From Platerodrilus igneus (taxonomy: Eukaryota; Arthropoda; Insecta; Coleoptera; Lycidae): a DNA stretch of 64,000 nt. A program made the translations under genes and the position numbers. How positions within the stretch are numbered: the stretch's first letter is position 1; every line of letters begins with the position of its first letter. Positions 9,485 to 18,401 of this stretch are shown one piece after another. Below the pieces are notes generated by a model. The model did no database searches. It was not told the DNA's origin and saw only the letters and a list, made by a program, of their open reading frames with translations. The stretch is taken from NCBI GenBank assembly GCA_036346225.1, contig JARFIW010001488.1, positions 124,001 to 188,000 on the forward strand. Direction: 5' to 3'.

Positions 9485-9581
9485 AGCCCCTCTTCTTACT
9501 GTGTTTCACGGGGAGCCTCTAAATGCTCTCGTGGCGAGGCGGACCAATGGGGCTCTTGCGGATATCGGCTGGGCGTCCAAC

Positions 9582-9588
9582 AAATTTT
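9582..9588 (+). promoter_or_regulatory. A/T box directly before the NOP7 start
   Basis: AAATTTT lies immediately before the ATG at 9589. The frame is open upstream to an earlier ATG at 9523, but the box and the start of homology favour 9589. Confidence 0.5.
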
Positions 9589-10785
9589 ATGGCCGTGCTG
9601 AAGAAGAGGCGGCGGGCATACGGGACGCGAGACGAGGCGATGAAATGCCTGGGCCTGACTTCTGCAGCCTTTGACAGGCTCTGCATCCTGAACGGGGTCT
9701 ATCCAAAGAAGATCTCCACCAGAGAGCAGATAAACCGCTCCACCAGCATCCAGTACAGCCTGGGAGACTTGCGGAAGATAGGGCTCTCAGACCCCCAGAA
9801 AAAGACAGAGCTGCGCGAGCACAACAGGAAGAAGGCAGAGCAGTACACGCGGATGGGGAGGGAAGATAAGATAGCGAGGCTCAAAGACCATGCTGTGGAC
9901 AGGAGAGAGGTGCTGCGGGGAAAGTACGTCTCGTTCGAGGAAGCCCTCGAAGACCTCGGAGAAAGCGTCACATCCGCCCTGCTTGGAGAAAAGATCCTCC
10001 GGGTTGTGGAGCGGACACACATCGGGCTCGACGCTCCTGCGCTGCTCAGGCTGCGGAGACAGCTGCAGCTCTTCTTCACGAATGTGCTTATCCACGGAGA
10101 ACGGCCCAGGGCGTTTATGAGCAGGAGCGGGGTTTTTGTGGAGGTAAAGATCAGAGGGAAGACGGTCCTCTGGAACGACGCGTATCCTCTGGAGGACAAG
10201 GAAGACATTTTGGGAATCAACCATGACACGGTCATCAGCTTCATGGAAATGGGGCTTTACCTCCTCGAGGCGGTGAACTTCCGTCTTCTGAAGGACGCAG
10301 GGCGCGAGACCTTTGCAAGAAGGATATTCGAAGAGGAGCCGCCTGTCTCCACGGAGGCTGTTCCTGGGGGCCAAAGAGCTGTAAGCATGGACCCGATTCG
10401 GGAAGGAGCCGACATAGAGAGAGAGGGCATATTCAAGGGGACTTCTTTTTTCATTTCACCAGAGTGTCTTTCGCTGAGAAGCTCGCTTGCTCTTTTGGTG
10501 CAGATGGAGGGCGGGTCCCTTGCAACCGCGCCTGCAGCGGCAGACGTCTATCTTAGCGACGGAGCTTCAGGGGACTTCAGCCCTCTTACGAACTACATAC
10601 ACCCCCAGTTTGTTTACGATTCTGTGAATAGAGGCGTCTGCTTCGATTATACCCTCTACAGGCCCGCGAAGGAGCTTCCCAGGCACATCTCTCCGTTCGA
10701 CAGCACCGGAGAAGAGGACCCCCTCAGGCAGCACAACACATCCAAGATGCAGCGCGAGAGGATGACAGAGATATCGAAATACTAG
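9589..10785 (+). CDS. NOP7: Pescadillo/Nop7 ribosome biogenesis protein
   Basis: About 398 residues. Nop7 joins Erb1 and Ytm1 in 60S subunit maturation in the nucleolus. The N-terminal pescadillo domain is clear: FDRLCILNGVYPKKI corresponds to the LCILKGIYP signature, and ALEDLGESVTSALL, LFFTNVLIHGERPRAFMSRSGVFVEV and WNDAYPL follow in the expected order. A BRCT-like domain occupies about residues 285-370, opening with GIFKGTSFFIS and including HPQFVYDSVNRG. The usual acidic C-terminal extension is short. Further ribosome-biogenesis genes (NOP9, TSR3) lie within 5 kb. Confidence 0.93.
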   Translation: MAVLKKRRRAYGTRDEAMKCLGLTSAAFDRLCILNGVYPKKISTREQINRSTSIQYSLGDLRKIGLSDPQKKTELREHNRKKAEQYTRMGREDKIARLKDHAVDRREVLRGKYVSFEEALEDLGESVTSALLGEKILRVVERTHIGLDAPALLRLRRQLQLFFTNVLIHGERPRAFMSRSGVFVEVKIRGKTVLWNDAYPLEDKEDILGINHDTVISFMEMGLYLLEAVNFRLLKDAGRETFARRIFEEEPPVSTEAVPGGQRAVSMDPIREGADIEREGIFKGTSFFISPECLSLRSSLALLVQMEGGSLATAPAAADVYLSDGASGDFSPLTNYIHPQFVYDSVNRGVCFDYTLYRPAKELPRHISPFDSTGEEDPLRQHNTSKMQRERMTEISKY

Positions 10786-10917
10786 CGAGGTGAGAGAAGC
10801 GGCAAGGCTTCAGGGAGCTGGCAAGCGAGGAGAGACTAAAGCCAATAAACGGAGGCCTTCAGAAGTCTTGTGCCTGAGGATTTTATTGTGCGATGCCTTG
10901 CTCTAGAGGCTCTATTC

Positions 10918-11768
10918 CTATTCGACAGAGGCGGGCATGTACGAAATCCCGTCGCCCTTGGTTGTCCAGGTCGGAACCAGCCACATGTACCACCTGTCCC
11001 CATGACCATTTTCCAGTTCTCGTACCGCCCCATGTCGTATGTAGACTTGGGAATTCCCCGCTTGCGCTCCTCTGGAGTTTGGTTCGAGATCACTGCGTAG
11101 AGCACCTGCGCTAGCTCGGCCACAACGAAGACCAGGGCAAACGCCTGCAGGATCATGGCCACAAGAATGGGCACAAACTTGTTTATGGTGATGCTTGTGG
11201 TGGGGATCAGAGAAGAGATCACTCCGTGCACGAAGCAGCCCAGGCCCACCATGGAAATCACCAGCAGGTAGAAGAGGAACACGATGTAGAACTTGTAGTT
11301 CGCAAAGCAGATGCAGAGGTCGAACCAGTTGGAGTGCTTCACGTTCAGCAGGTGGCACCGGAAGCACTTTGCGCAGTGGTACGAGCGCTCGGGCTTGTAT
11401 GTCTTGCAGAGCCCGCACACGTCCGCAGACTTCTTCACCATGCGCAGGCTCTTCTCCACCTCGAAGGGGTTCAGGTGGAAGCTCTCTATGGACGCAGAGT
11501 CCCCGCCCTCCGGCTCCATCTCCGGGAAGAGCTCAAGGGTGGTCGAGTTCGTGACCATTGCCATGCGGAAGTACGAGAACGAGGTTATAATGATAAGGAA
11601 CTGGTAGAGAATAAAAAACACAAGAATTGTGATGTTCCTCGCGAGAAAAGAGCTGATTGCGTAAATAGAGTTGAAGATGAAGTAGATGTAGAGGTACACT
11701 GCAGGAAGGAGGGTCCTTTCCACGCCTGCAACGATTTCGTTGGAAAACTCCACGAGCACTGCCCACAT
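10918..11768 (-). CDS. DHHC-family membrane protein lacking the catalytic cysteine (VKHS), one frame break
   Basis: DHHC proteins normally S-palmitoylate proteins on Golgi or plasma membranes. This one has two N-terminal and two C-terminal transmembrane helices around a cysteine-rich domain with the zinc ligands CGLCKTYKPERSYHCAKC and FRC. The tetrad that should be DHHC reads VKHS at 11331-11342: C to S at the nucleophile, and D and the first H lost. The following W and the later cysteine (FDLCIC) remain. After the fourth helix the frame changes at CCCC 10998-11001. Adding one base restores a conserved tail, WKMVMGDRWYMWLVPTW, ending at 10918. The domain is otherwise well kept, so I read it as a pseudoenzyme, not a decayed gene. 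The ATG at 11768 is the first in frame. Confidence 0.82.
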
Positions 11769-11893
11769 GTAAACAAACAGGGGAGCTCTTCCTATGCCAG
11801 AGAGGTGCCCCGAGGCCAATATTTACCAAAGGGAACTTAATTTCCGCTTATTCCTCTTACGGACATAATCGGCGACGCTTTTTTTATTTAAAA

Positions 11894-12277
11894 ATGCGAG
11901 GGCGGGCCCCCATGTCGAAATACATCGGGGACGAGGAGGACGAGGTCAGCGGGTTTATTGGGAGGTGCAAGAGAAAGGTGGGGCTGGCGGACGAGGGGCT
12001 GCTGGGATACAAGAAGGTCGACACGAAAAGAAGAGACTCTCTGCCGCTCGAGAAGAAGGAGGCTGTTGCAAACAGGGCCGGCGAGAACCGCTGCGCAAGG
12101 TGCAACAAGAGGCTGCGGGTGACCGCGGTCTTTGAGTGCAGCTGCGGGTCCCAGTACTGCGGCAGGCACCGGTACTCCGACGAGCATGCGTGTACATACG
12201 ACCATAGAGCTAAGCACATGAAGAAGATAGAGCGAGAAAACCCGCGGGTTGTTCCGGCAAAGATACAGAACATGTAG
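11894..12277 (+). CDS. AN1-type zinc finger protein
   Basis: A 127-residue protein with a C-terminal AN1 zinc finger at about residues 73-115. It reads CARCNKRLRVTAVFECSCG, then YCGRHRYSDEHACTYD and HRAKHM, supplying the standard six cysteines and two histidines. The N-terminal 70 residues are charged and contain no recognisable A20 finger. AN1 proteins of this size are ubiquitin/proteasome-linked stress proteins (ZFAND5/6-like). The ATG follows TTTTTTATTTAAAA directly. A second ATG seven codons in is possible. Only about 30 bases separate its stop from the next gene. Confidence 0.9.
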   Translation: MRGRAPMSKYIGDEEDEVSGFIGRCKRKVGLADEGLLGYKKVDTKRRDSLPLEKKEAVANRAGENRCARCNKRLRVTAVFECSCGSQYCGRHRYSDEHACTYDHRAKHMKKIERENPRVVPAKIQNM

Positions 12278-12309
12278 CGGCAAAATAAAGAGGCCAAGTA
12301 AATTTTTTC

Positions 12310-13647
12310 ATGGAGTACTTAAAGCGTGTCCAGATAGAGGAGAGTCTTTTGTTTGGGCCGGGCGCCGAGAGAACCAGCATAATGGACAACATCTACAGGG
12401 AGGTGCGGGGCGTGTTCCAGGAGGGCGCGAAGGTGTATGGCCTTGCAAGGAAGCTTGAGAGCATTGTCGACGGGGTCGGCAGCGAGTGCTTCGAGGAGAT
12501 GCTGGGACAGCTTGCGCCTGGAGAGCTTGTGTACGACAAGAACGGGTCCTTCATTGTGGAAAAGGTTCTCCGGAGAATACAGAGGATGCAGATCCAGGAG
12601 CCTGGCGAGCGGGAGGGCGCCAACGGCTTCGTGACTGCAGTTGGGCGTGCACTGGTGCAGGACATGGAGAAGACTCTCCGAACAAAGAGCAGCAACCACA
12701 TTTTCAGGGCCGTGATGGAGCTGAGCACCGGGAAGAGCAGCGAGAAGAGGTATAGGGTGTGCAGTGAGGAAGTGCGCGGCATATTCCGCGCAATAGAGGA
12801 GGCTGTCTCGAGGCACACGCTGGAGTTCTTCCTTGAGACAGAGTGCAAGGCTGCAAGCTTCCAGGTGTTCTTGCGGTGCAGCAAAAACAAGAGCAGGCAG
12901 GCGCTGGTTAAGAGGCTTGTGGCGCGGATGGACCCGGAGAAAGACCTCACCTCGTTCCGCTCGTTTGTGTACGAAGAGGCGTGCAGAAGCGCAAGCGAGA
13001 AAAATCTCCAGAGGCTCTTTGAGAAGATCCGGGGGCACATCCCTGCTCTGTCGGGAGACAGGTTTGGGAACTACTTCATGCAACACTTCATCGATGCATT
13101 CCCGCGGCCCAGGGAGGTCTTCAGCGAGATCGAGAAGGACCTGGCGAGCTACTCTTTCAACAACAATGTCGTATACCACCTGGCCCTGAAGCTGGCCCAG
13201 CAGCAGGAGGCGAGGGAGGTGGAAGCCATCCTCAGGGCTGTTTACATGCGGGAGGGCGAGAAGGGATTTGTGGAAAAGCTCCTCTTCCACGGAGACGGAG
13301 TGAGCTTCAACACAAAGTACACAAAGATTGTGTGCAGCCTCATCTCTCTTCGGTGCAGGTTCCAGCAGGCCATCCAGCTGGAGGTAATCAGCCTGTTTGA
13401 GCAGAGGTGGCTGTTTCTCAGGGAGGGCAGGGAGGTGGTGCGCGCGCTCTTCACTGGAGGCGTGGATGCAGAAATACTCTCAGTCTTCACACAGGGGATC
13501 AAGAGGCACTTCAGAGAAATGTGCAGGAGCGAGGAGGGGAGAGGCCTTCTTAGAGCGATAGGAAAGCAGGCAGGGGGGCAGACGCGGAGACTGGTCGCGA
13601 CAGTTTTGGCGAGGGGCGTAGCCAAGGCGCAGGGCCGGAGTAAATAG
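12310..13647 (+). CDS. NOP9: Pumilio-repeat nucleolar protein, Nop9-like
   Basis: A 445-residue all-helical protein with degenerate PUF repeats. Repeat-like segments include ELVYDKNGSFIVEKVL, SSNHIFRAVMEL and GDRFGNYFMQHFIDAF, the last being the best-kept PUF helix. The spacing and poor RNA-contact triplets fit Nop9, which binds 20S pre-rRNA and blocks premature cleavage of its 3' end by Nob1, better than a canonical Puf mRNA regulator. It starts 11 bases after an AATTTTTT tract and lies between AN1 and TSR3 on the same strand. Puf6 or another divergent PUF protein is the alternative. Confidence 0.62.
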   Translation: MEYLKRVQIEESLLFGPGAERTSIMDNIYREVRGVFQEGAKVYGLARKLESIVDGVGSECFEEMLGQLAPGELVYDKNGSFIVEKVLRRIQRMQIQEPGEREGANGFVTAVGRALVQDMEKTLRTKSSNHIFRAVMELSTGKSSEKRYRVCSEEVRGIFRAIEEAVSRHTLEFFLETECKAASFQVFLRCSKNKSRQALVKRLVARMDPEKDLTSFRSFVYEEACRSASEKNLQRLFEKIRGHIPALSGDRFGNYFMQHFIDAFPRPREVFSEIEKDLASYSFNNNVVYHLALKLAQQQEAREVEAILRAVYMREGEKGFVEKLLFHGDGVSFNTKYTKIVCSLISLRCRFQQAIQLEVISLFEQRWLFLREGREVVRALFTGGVDAEILSVFTQGIKRHFREMCRSEEGRGLLRAIGKQAGGQTRRLVATVLARGVAKAQGRSK

Positions 13648-13677
13648 GCGCTATTCAGAAAAATAAAAATTTCGGAG

Positions 13678-14238
13678 ATGCTTCTCGGCTCGTTTGACTT
13701 CAAGCAATGCTTTTCGAAAAGATGCTCTTCCGCAAAGCTTGTGCGCGAGGGAAAGATAAAGAGCCTCAAAGTCGGGAAAAGCTTCCCGGGAATAATACTC
13801 TCTCCCGCGGGGGAGTGCACAATCTCTCCCGCAGATAGGGAGATGGTCCAGAAACATGGACTTGCAGTGATCGACTGCTCCTGGAACAAGATCGACGAGA
13901 TCGACCTCTCCAGGCTCTCCAGCAGAAAGTCCAGGCTGCTTCCATACACCGTCTCAGCCAACCAGATCAACTACGGGCGGCCCTGGAGGCTGAACTGCGC
14001 CGAGGCCCTCGCTGCCGGAATGTACATCTGCGGGTTCAAGGAAGAGGCGCGCTGGGTCATGGGGGGCTTTGGGTACGGGGACGAGTTCTTCAAGCTGAAC
14101 GGAGAGGTGCTCGAGAGGTACTCGGCATGCAGAGACGGGAGAGAGGTGGTTGCCGTGCAAACAGATGTGATGCGAAGAGGCCTCAGGGAAGAGAGCGAGG
14201 AGGACAGTGGCGGCGGCCAGAGCCCAGAGCTTGACTAG
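13678..14238 (+). CDS. TSR3: Tsr3, 18S rRNA aminocarboxypropyltransferase
   Basis: A 186-residue enzyme that transfers the 3-amino-3-carboxypropyl group of S-adenosylmethionine to a hypermodified uridine of 18S rRNA late in 40S maturation. Diagnostic segments are ILSPAGECTISPAD, AVIDCSWNKIDEI, RLLPYTVSANQINYGRPWRLNCAEALAAGMYICG and FGYGDEFFKLN. The DCSW and NYGRP...L.C.EA blocks are specific to Tsr3. A short acidic tail follows. The protein is about half the yeast length because the yeast C-terminal extension is absent. It starts within an A/T-rich stretch 30 bases after the NOP9 stop. Confidence 0.93.
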   Translation: MLLGSFDFKQCFSKRCSSAKLVREGKIKSLKVGKSFPGIILSPAGECTISPADREMVQKHGLAVIDCSWNKIDEIDLSRLSSRKSRLLPYTVSANQINYGRPWRLNCAEALAAGMYICGFKEEARWVMGGFGYGDEFFKLNGEVLERYSACRDGREVVAVQTDVMRRGLREESEEDSGGGQSPELD

Positions 14239-14305
14239 CGCTCGCAGGGCAGCAGGCAGGGCGGGAGCTGCGGAGTCCATAAGTAAAGACGAATTTTTTT
14301 AAAAG

Positions 14306-15190
14306 ATGAAGTGCCTCTTCTGCATCTCTCCAAAGCTTGCTCTGCTGAACAAACGATTCTACTGCAGCGCATGCATGGTATATTTTGAAGTCTCCGGCGG
14401 AGAGCTGCAGCCCGTGTACATAGAGAACAGCGAGGTCTACTGCAAGAAGCAGCCTGTGACAGAGAGGGAGATATTCTGCGGGGCGTGCATCGCGAGCGAG
14501 GAGAACAAGCTCCGGTGGATGCGGCAGTCTTCTCTTGGCGAGCAGGAGAAGAGGAGGTATGCGGAGGAGAGGTTTGTGCTCTGCCCAGAGTGTGTGCGGC
14601 GCGTGAACAGGAAGCTCGAGGAGGACCAGCAGAGGTTTCTTGGGGAAGAGCAGAGACGCGTGTGGCTGCGGAGAAAGGGGCACGGCCTGCGGGTTCTTCT
14701 GGCCCTCGGGGGATACTTTCTCTTTGGGATGTTTCCCCTCTGGGCTGTGCTTCTCCAGTGCATGCTTGTGAAGAGGCGCTTCGTGGGGAAAGGAATGGCT
14801 GCGCTCCTAGCTGCCCTCGCTCTCATGCTTTTTCTTGTATGCCCGCGCTGCAGCGCCCTCTACTTCCTCAGCGCGCTCTCTGCCATTCCTGTGGTGCACC
14901 AGGCAAGAAGCGTGAGGCTCCTGCAGGGAAGGCGCGCCGAGGAGATGGAGGAAATGGCTCGCTCTGAAATCCACGGCTTGCACATCGGGGAGACGCCAAA
15001 GGCTTCAGGGCCGAAGAGAACTCGGAAAATGGCGAGGGAGCCGCAGAAAAGCGATGCGTGGAGGCAGGGAGTGGACGAGGTCTGCAGGAAGCTCGAGAAA
15101 ATGAGGATGGGGAGGGAGTCGCGCTTTGGAATAAAGCTTTTCTGGCGATTGGGCGCTTCCACAGACAAAACGCGTTTCGGGGATAAATAG
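14306..15190 (+). CDS. Ima1/TMEM201-like inner nuclear membrane protein
   Basis: A 294-residue protein with an N-terminal cysteine-rich region: CLFC, YCSAC, a spacer of about 55 residues with IFCGAC, then LCPEC followed by VRRVNRKL. This order of CxxC pairs, the PVYIEN segment and the RYAEERFVLCPEC block match the Ima1 N-terminal domain of fungal Ima1 and animal TMEM201/Samp1, which link heterochromatin to the inner nuclear membrane. Two to three hydrophobic helices follow (about residues 132-160 and 163-195), then a basic, non-conserved tail. The length is about half that of fission yeast Ima1. The stop lies in GATAAATAG. No other family I know combines these features, but overall identity is modest. 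Confidence 0.6.
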   Translation: MKCLFCISPKLALLNKRFYCSACMVYFEVSGGELQPVYIENSEVYCKKQPVTEREIFCGACIASEENKLRWMRQSSLGEQEKRRYAEERFVLCPECVRRVNRKLEEDQQRFLGEEQRRVWLRRKGHGLRVLLALGGYFLFGMFPLWAVLLQCMLVKRRFVGKGMAALLAALALMLFLVCPRCSALYFLSALSAIPVVHQARSVRLLQGRRAEEMEEMARSEIHGLHIGETPKASGPKRTRKMAREPQKSDAWRQGVDEVCRKLEKMRMGRESRFGIKLFWRLGASTDKTRFGDK

Positions 15191-15208
15191 GCGCGGAAGC
15201 GGAAGAGA

Positions 15209-17383
15209 ATGGTGCAGAGGCCGATATTCTTGGGAGTGTCTGTAGAGCTCTCCGAGGGGCTGGACCAGCTGCGGATATGCATCACTATCAACGACGGCTT
15301 CTTTGTAATCGGAAGCAAGACATACACATTCCCCGTCAGCTCAAAGGACTCTGCGGAAGGCTCGAGTCCAGCCACGTCGTCCCCCACGCTCTACATGAGC
15401 ACCAGCCCAGGCGTGGAGGACGACGAAGATATGGCCAAGGGAGTGCACATAGACATCGAGAAGAAAATCATTCTCAAAAAGAAGCTTGCCCTGAGGAAGA
15501 GCGCGGAGAGCGAGCACTGTCTCTACGACCACCTGTTTATAGGCATGGTCAAAGAGCGCCCCGTGACGCGGATCTCTCCAAGCATCCTCAAGGAAAGAGT
15601 GCTTGATGCGTGCACCAAGAACCCAGGAGAAATCCACTATGGGCTGATCGAGAAGGAGGGCATGGAGGTCCTGGGAAGCGTGTTTGCGCGGGTCCTGGAC
15701 AAGTGGATTGAGGAGTACCTGAAGGAGGGCTCGATCAAGATAATTGGGATTGGGCTGACAACGCGGCTGTACGACTTCCCTCTCTGTGTGGAGAAAGTCA
15801 AGAAGATCGCTTGGGGGAAATACGACATCATTCCTGCATTCTTCACAGGAAGGAGCAAGACGCTGGACCAGCAGTCAGACACGATGGCAAGGAAGTGCAT
15901 CGCGCTCTTCGGAGCCGAGAACATCCCCAGGCTTTCGATAGACATGTACAACAGGGTGAACGTGGACAGCGGGTACATCTCTTACTGCTCGCTCTCCGAC
16001 TACGCGCCCTTCCTCGGGAAGAACCCCGTGCTCTTCTTGAGCGACCTCTTTTCGCTGGTGCGCGAGGTGAGGGGCGAGAAGATCCTGTACATCAGCTCGA
16101 CTCCGCAGGGCGGGGGCGTGGCTCTGATGCGGCACTCCCTCATAAGGTTCTTTCATATGATCGGGGTAGATGCGGCGTGGCACGTGGCTGTGCCGAGCCC
16201 TACCGTGTTCAACATCACCAAGAAGAAGTTCCACAACACGCTCCAGGGAGCGTCCACGAGCGAGAGGCTGAGCGAGGAGGACAAGAAGCGGGTGGACCGC
16301 TGGATCATGACAAACTACACCACCCAGTGGAAGCAGGCAATCTCCGCGAGCTCGATCGTGGTCCTTGACGACCACCAGGTGGCGAGGGCTGCCGGCGTGA
16401 TCAGGGAAAACCACAAGGACGTGAAAATCGTATACAGAACACACATCCAGATAAGAGCAGATCTGATGGCCAGCACTCCGGAGATAAAGGCCGTGTGGGA
16501 TTTTCTCTGGGAGAGCCTGCGCCACGTCGACTACTTTGTCAGCCACCCAATCGCAAGCTCGGTTCCAGCAAATATCCCCAAGTCCCTCTTGGTCTACCAG
16601 CCCGCAGGAACAGACCCCCTCGACGGGCTGAACAAGCTCCTTTCCGAGAAAGACAACCTCTACTACCAGAACCTCTTCAACCGTATATGTCTTGACAATG
16701 GAGAAAACCCCGTGGACTTCAGCAAGCCATATGTCGTGCAGGTGGCCCGGTTTGACCCGTCCAAGGGGATCTCCGACCTGGTTGAGGCTTTACACAAGCT
16801 GTATCTGAAGAGGGGGAGGAGTCTCGACGTGCAGCTTGTGCTTTGTGGGCACGGCAGCGTGGACGACCCCGAGGGCGCGGTGGTGTACGACGAAGTGTGC
16901 AGGCTTTTGAAGTCGGAAAAGCTTGCTCCAATTGCCCACCTCATCACAAAGGTGCGGCTCCCTCCCTCGGACCAGCTCCTCAACGTGGTCCTGCGGAACG
17001 CGCGCGTTTGCTGCCAGCTCAGCATCTCGGAGGGATTCGAGATCAAGATTACGGAGAGCATCATGAAGCAGGTCCCTGTGATTGCATACAACATTGGGGG
17101 GCTCTCGATGCAGGTGGAAGGCAGCAGCGCAGGGTTTCTGGTGGACGTGGGCGACACAGACGGGGTGGCTGCGCAGATGGAGGCTCTGCTCTTCGACAAA
17201 GAGAAGTACGAAGAGGTGAGGGCACAAATAGACGGCACACTGCATCTCTCGTTCCTGACGCCTTCGCAGGCCATGTTCTGGCTCGAGCTGTTTAAGATGG
17301 CCCAGAAAGACGACCCGGGGTGCGAGAGAGAGATGTACAGGGAAATGTACGAGAAGTACTTCAAGCCAGAGGACATGGCTTAA
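15209..17383 (+). CDS. Trehalose phosphorylase (GT4, fungal Ccg-9 type)
   Basis: A 724-residue protein, the length of fungal retaining trehalose phosphorylases (EC 2.4.1.231), which interconvert trehalose plus phosphate with glucose 1-phosphate plus glucose. The N-terminal third is the family-specific extension. The donor-side lobe has YISSTPQGGGVALMRHSLIRF and VVLDDHQVA. The C-terminal GT4 lobe has QVARFDPSKGISDL (about residue 513), VLCGHGSVDDP and the E-x7-E motif SEGFEIKITES (about 606), then PVIAYNIGG and GFLVDVGDTDG. In known enzymes the E-x7-E context is usually REGFE; here it is SEGFE. A plain trehalose-phosphate synthase is excluded because it belongs to GT20. No other trehalose gene lies in the window. 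Confidence 0.85.
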   Translation: MVQRPIFLGVSVELSEGLDQLRICITINDGFFVIGSKTYTFPVSSKDSAEGSSPATSSPTLYMSTSPGVEDDEDMAKGVHIDIEKKIILKKKLALRKSAESEHCLYDHLFIGMVKERPVTRISPSILKERVLDACTKNPGEIHYGLIEKEGMEVLGSVFARVLDKWIEEYLKEGSIKIIGIGLTTRLYDFPLCVEKVKKIAWGKYDIIPAFFTGRSKTLDQQSDTMARKCIALFGAENIPRLSIDMYNRVNVDSGYISYCSLSDYAPFLGKNPVLFLSDLFSLVREVRGEKILYISSTPQGGGVALMRHSLIRFFHMIGVDAAWHVAVPSPTVFNITKKKFHNTLQGASTSERLSEEDKKRVDRWIMTNYTTQWKQAISASSIVVLDDHQVARAAGVIRENHKDVKIVYRTHIQIRADLMASTPEIKAVWDFLWESLRHVDYFVSHPIASSVPANIPKSLLVYQPAGTDPLDGLNKLLSEKDNLYYQNLFNRICLDNGENPVDFSKPYVVQVARFDPSKGISDLVEALHKLYLKRGRSLDVQLVLCGHGSVDDPEGAVVYDEVCRLLKSEKLAPIAHLITKVRLPPSDQLLNVVLRNARVCCQLSISEGFEIKITESIMKQVPVIAYNIGGLSMQVEGSSAGFLVDVGDTDGVAAQMEALLFDKEKYEEVRAQIDGTLHLSFLTPSQAMFWLELFKMAQKDDPGCEREMYREMYEKYFKPEDMA

Positions 17384-17478
17384 AAGCACATCAATAAATG
17401 GAGAAGCCTTTCTAGAGCCATTTGCAATTATCGAAGACACGCAGTGCGGAACAGCGCTGCTCGCAGGAGACGCAGAGA

Positions 17479-18357
17479 TTAGAAGTAAAATTTAATTCCG
17501 TCTCTCTCGAAAGGAGTCCCGCTCGACCTGTACACTGCGCAGATGGCCTCTGGACACTCCTCCAAGAGCCCTGTCTCTTCCATGCTCTTCACCAAATGCA
17601 GGGCACACGAAGGACCTCTGCGGCTCACGTCGGAAAGATAGCCCCTCGGGAGGATGTGTCTGAGCAGTGCAGGCCGTCTCTCTGCAGTGACACAGAGCAC
17701 TCTGAGCAGGTCTTCAGACGCGGCATTCTCTTTGACGAACTCGCGCAGCTCCAAGAGGGACTCTTCCACAAGCACGCTCAGATCTGCACGAGCCAGGATC
17801 TTGATGACCTGCTTGGAGTACGCAGAGATCTCGGGAAGGACGTGCTTCTTGAAGAGATATGGGAGAAAGCACGAAACCACGTCGTCCCTGTCGAGGAGAT
17901 AGAGGAGGGACTTCACGAGCCTGTGCGCGTCCCCCAGCCCGGCCTCGATCTCTGCAACGACCCTTGCCCCATCGTACAGCTTCTCAAACTCCTCCTTGAA
18001 GAACCTGCCGAACGTCTTCAGCTTCTTTGCGCCCAGCGGAGACAGTGTGAGGGAGATGGGCTCGCCCATGTTCCTGAGGACCCAGCCTATGCTCAGCGAG
18101 GAGGCCTCGAAGCGAGCGAAGTGCGGCCTGTGCCTTTTTACGCTCAGCAGCTGGCCCTCACGCACGCGCAGCTCCTTCTGGAGCGCACGCACCTCGCCTC
18201 TAAGGAAGTCTGCCTCGTCCAGGTGCCTGAGCATGGCGCTGCTTTTTTCCTGCTTCAGGGCCTCGTTTTCCTCTGCCAGCCGTGCTGCCCGCCGCTCAAG
18301 CACTTCCACTTTTCCCTCCAAGAACGTGTTCTTTTCTGCGAGCGCGCCTGCCTCCAT
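17479..18357 (-). CDS. Coiled-coil N-terminus with alpha-helical domain, unknown
   Basis: An intact 292-residue protein that I do not recognise. Residues 1-75 form an uninterrupted heptad-type coiled coil (LEGKVEVLERRAARL, LAEENEALKQEK). The remainder is mostly helical, with hydrophobic segments such as LVKSLLYLLDRDDVVSCFLPYLF, and ends FERDGIKFYF. There is no transmembrane segment, signal peptide or catalytic motif. The ATG at 18357 is preceded by an A/T tract shared with the divergent ribosomal protein gene 45 bases away. Confidence 0.78.
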   Translation of the reverse strand: MEAGALAEKNTFLEGKVEVLERRAARLAEENEALKQEKSSAMLRHLDEADFLRGEVRALQKELRVREGQLLSVKRHRPHFARFEASSLSIGWVLRNMGEPISLTLSPLGAKKLKTFGRFFKEEFEKLYDGARVVAEIEAGLGDAHRLVKSLLYLLDRDDVVSCFLPYLFKKHVLPEISAYSKQVIKILARADLSVLVEESLLELREFVKENAASEDLLRVLCVTAERRPALLRHILPRGYLSDVSRRGPSCALHLVKSMEETGLLEECPEAICAVYRSSGTPFERDGIKFYF

Positions 18358-18401
18358 GCCCGGACTCTTTATTTTTTTTTATTTTGTCCCCCGGAAAACG
18401 A

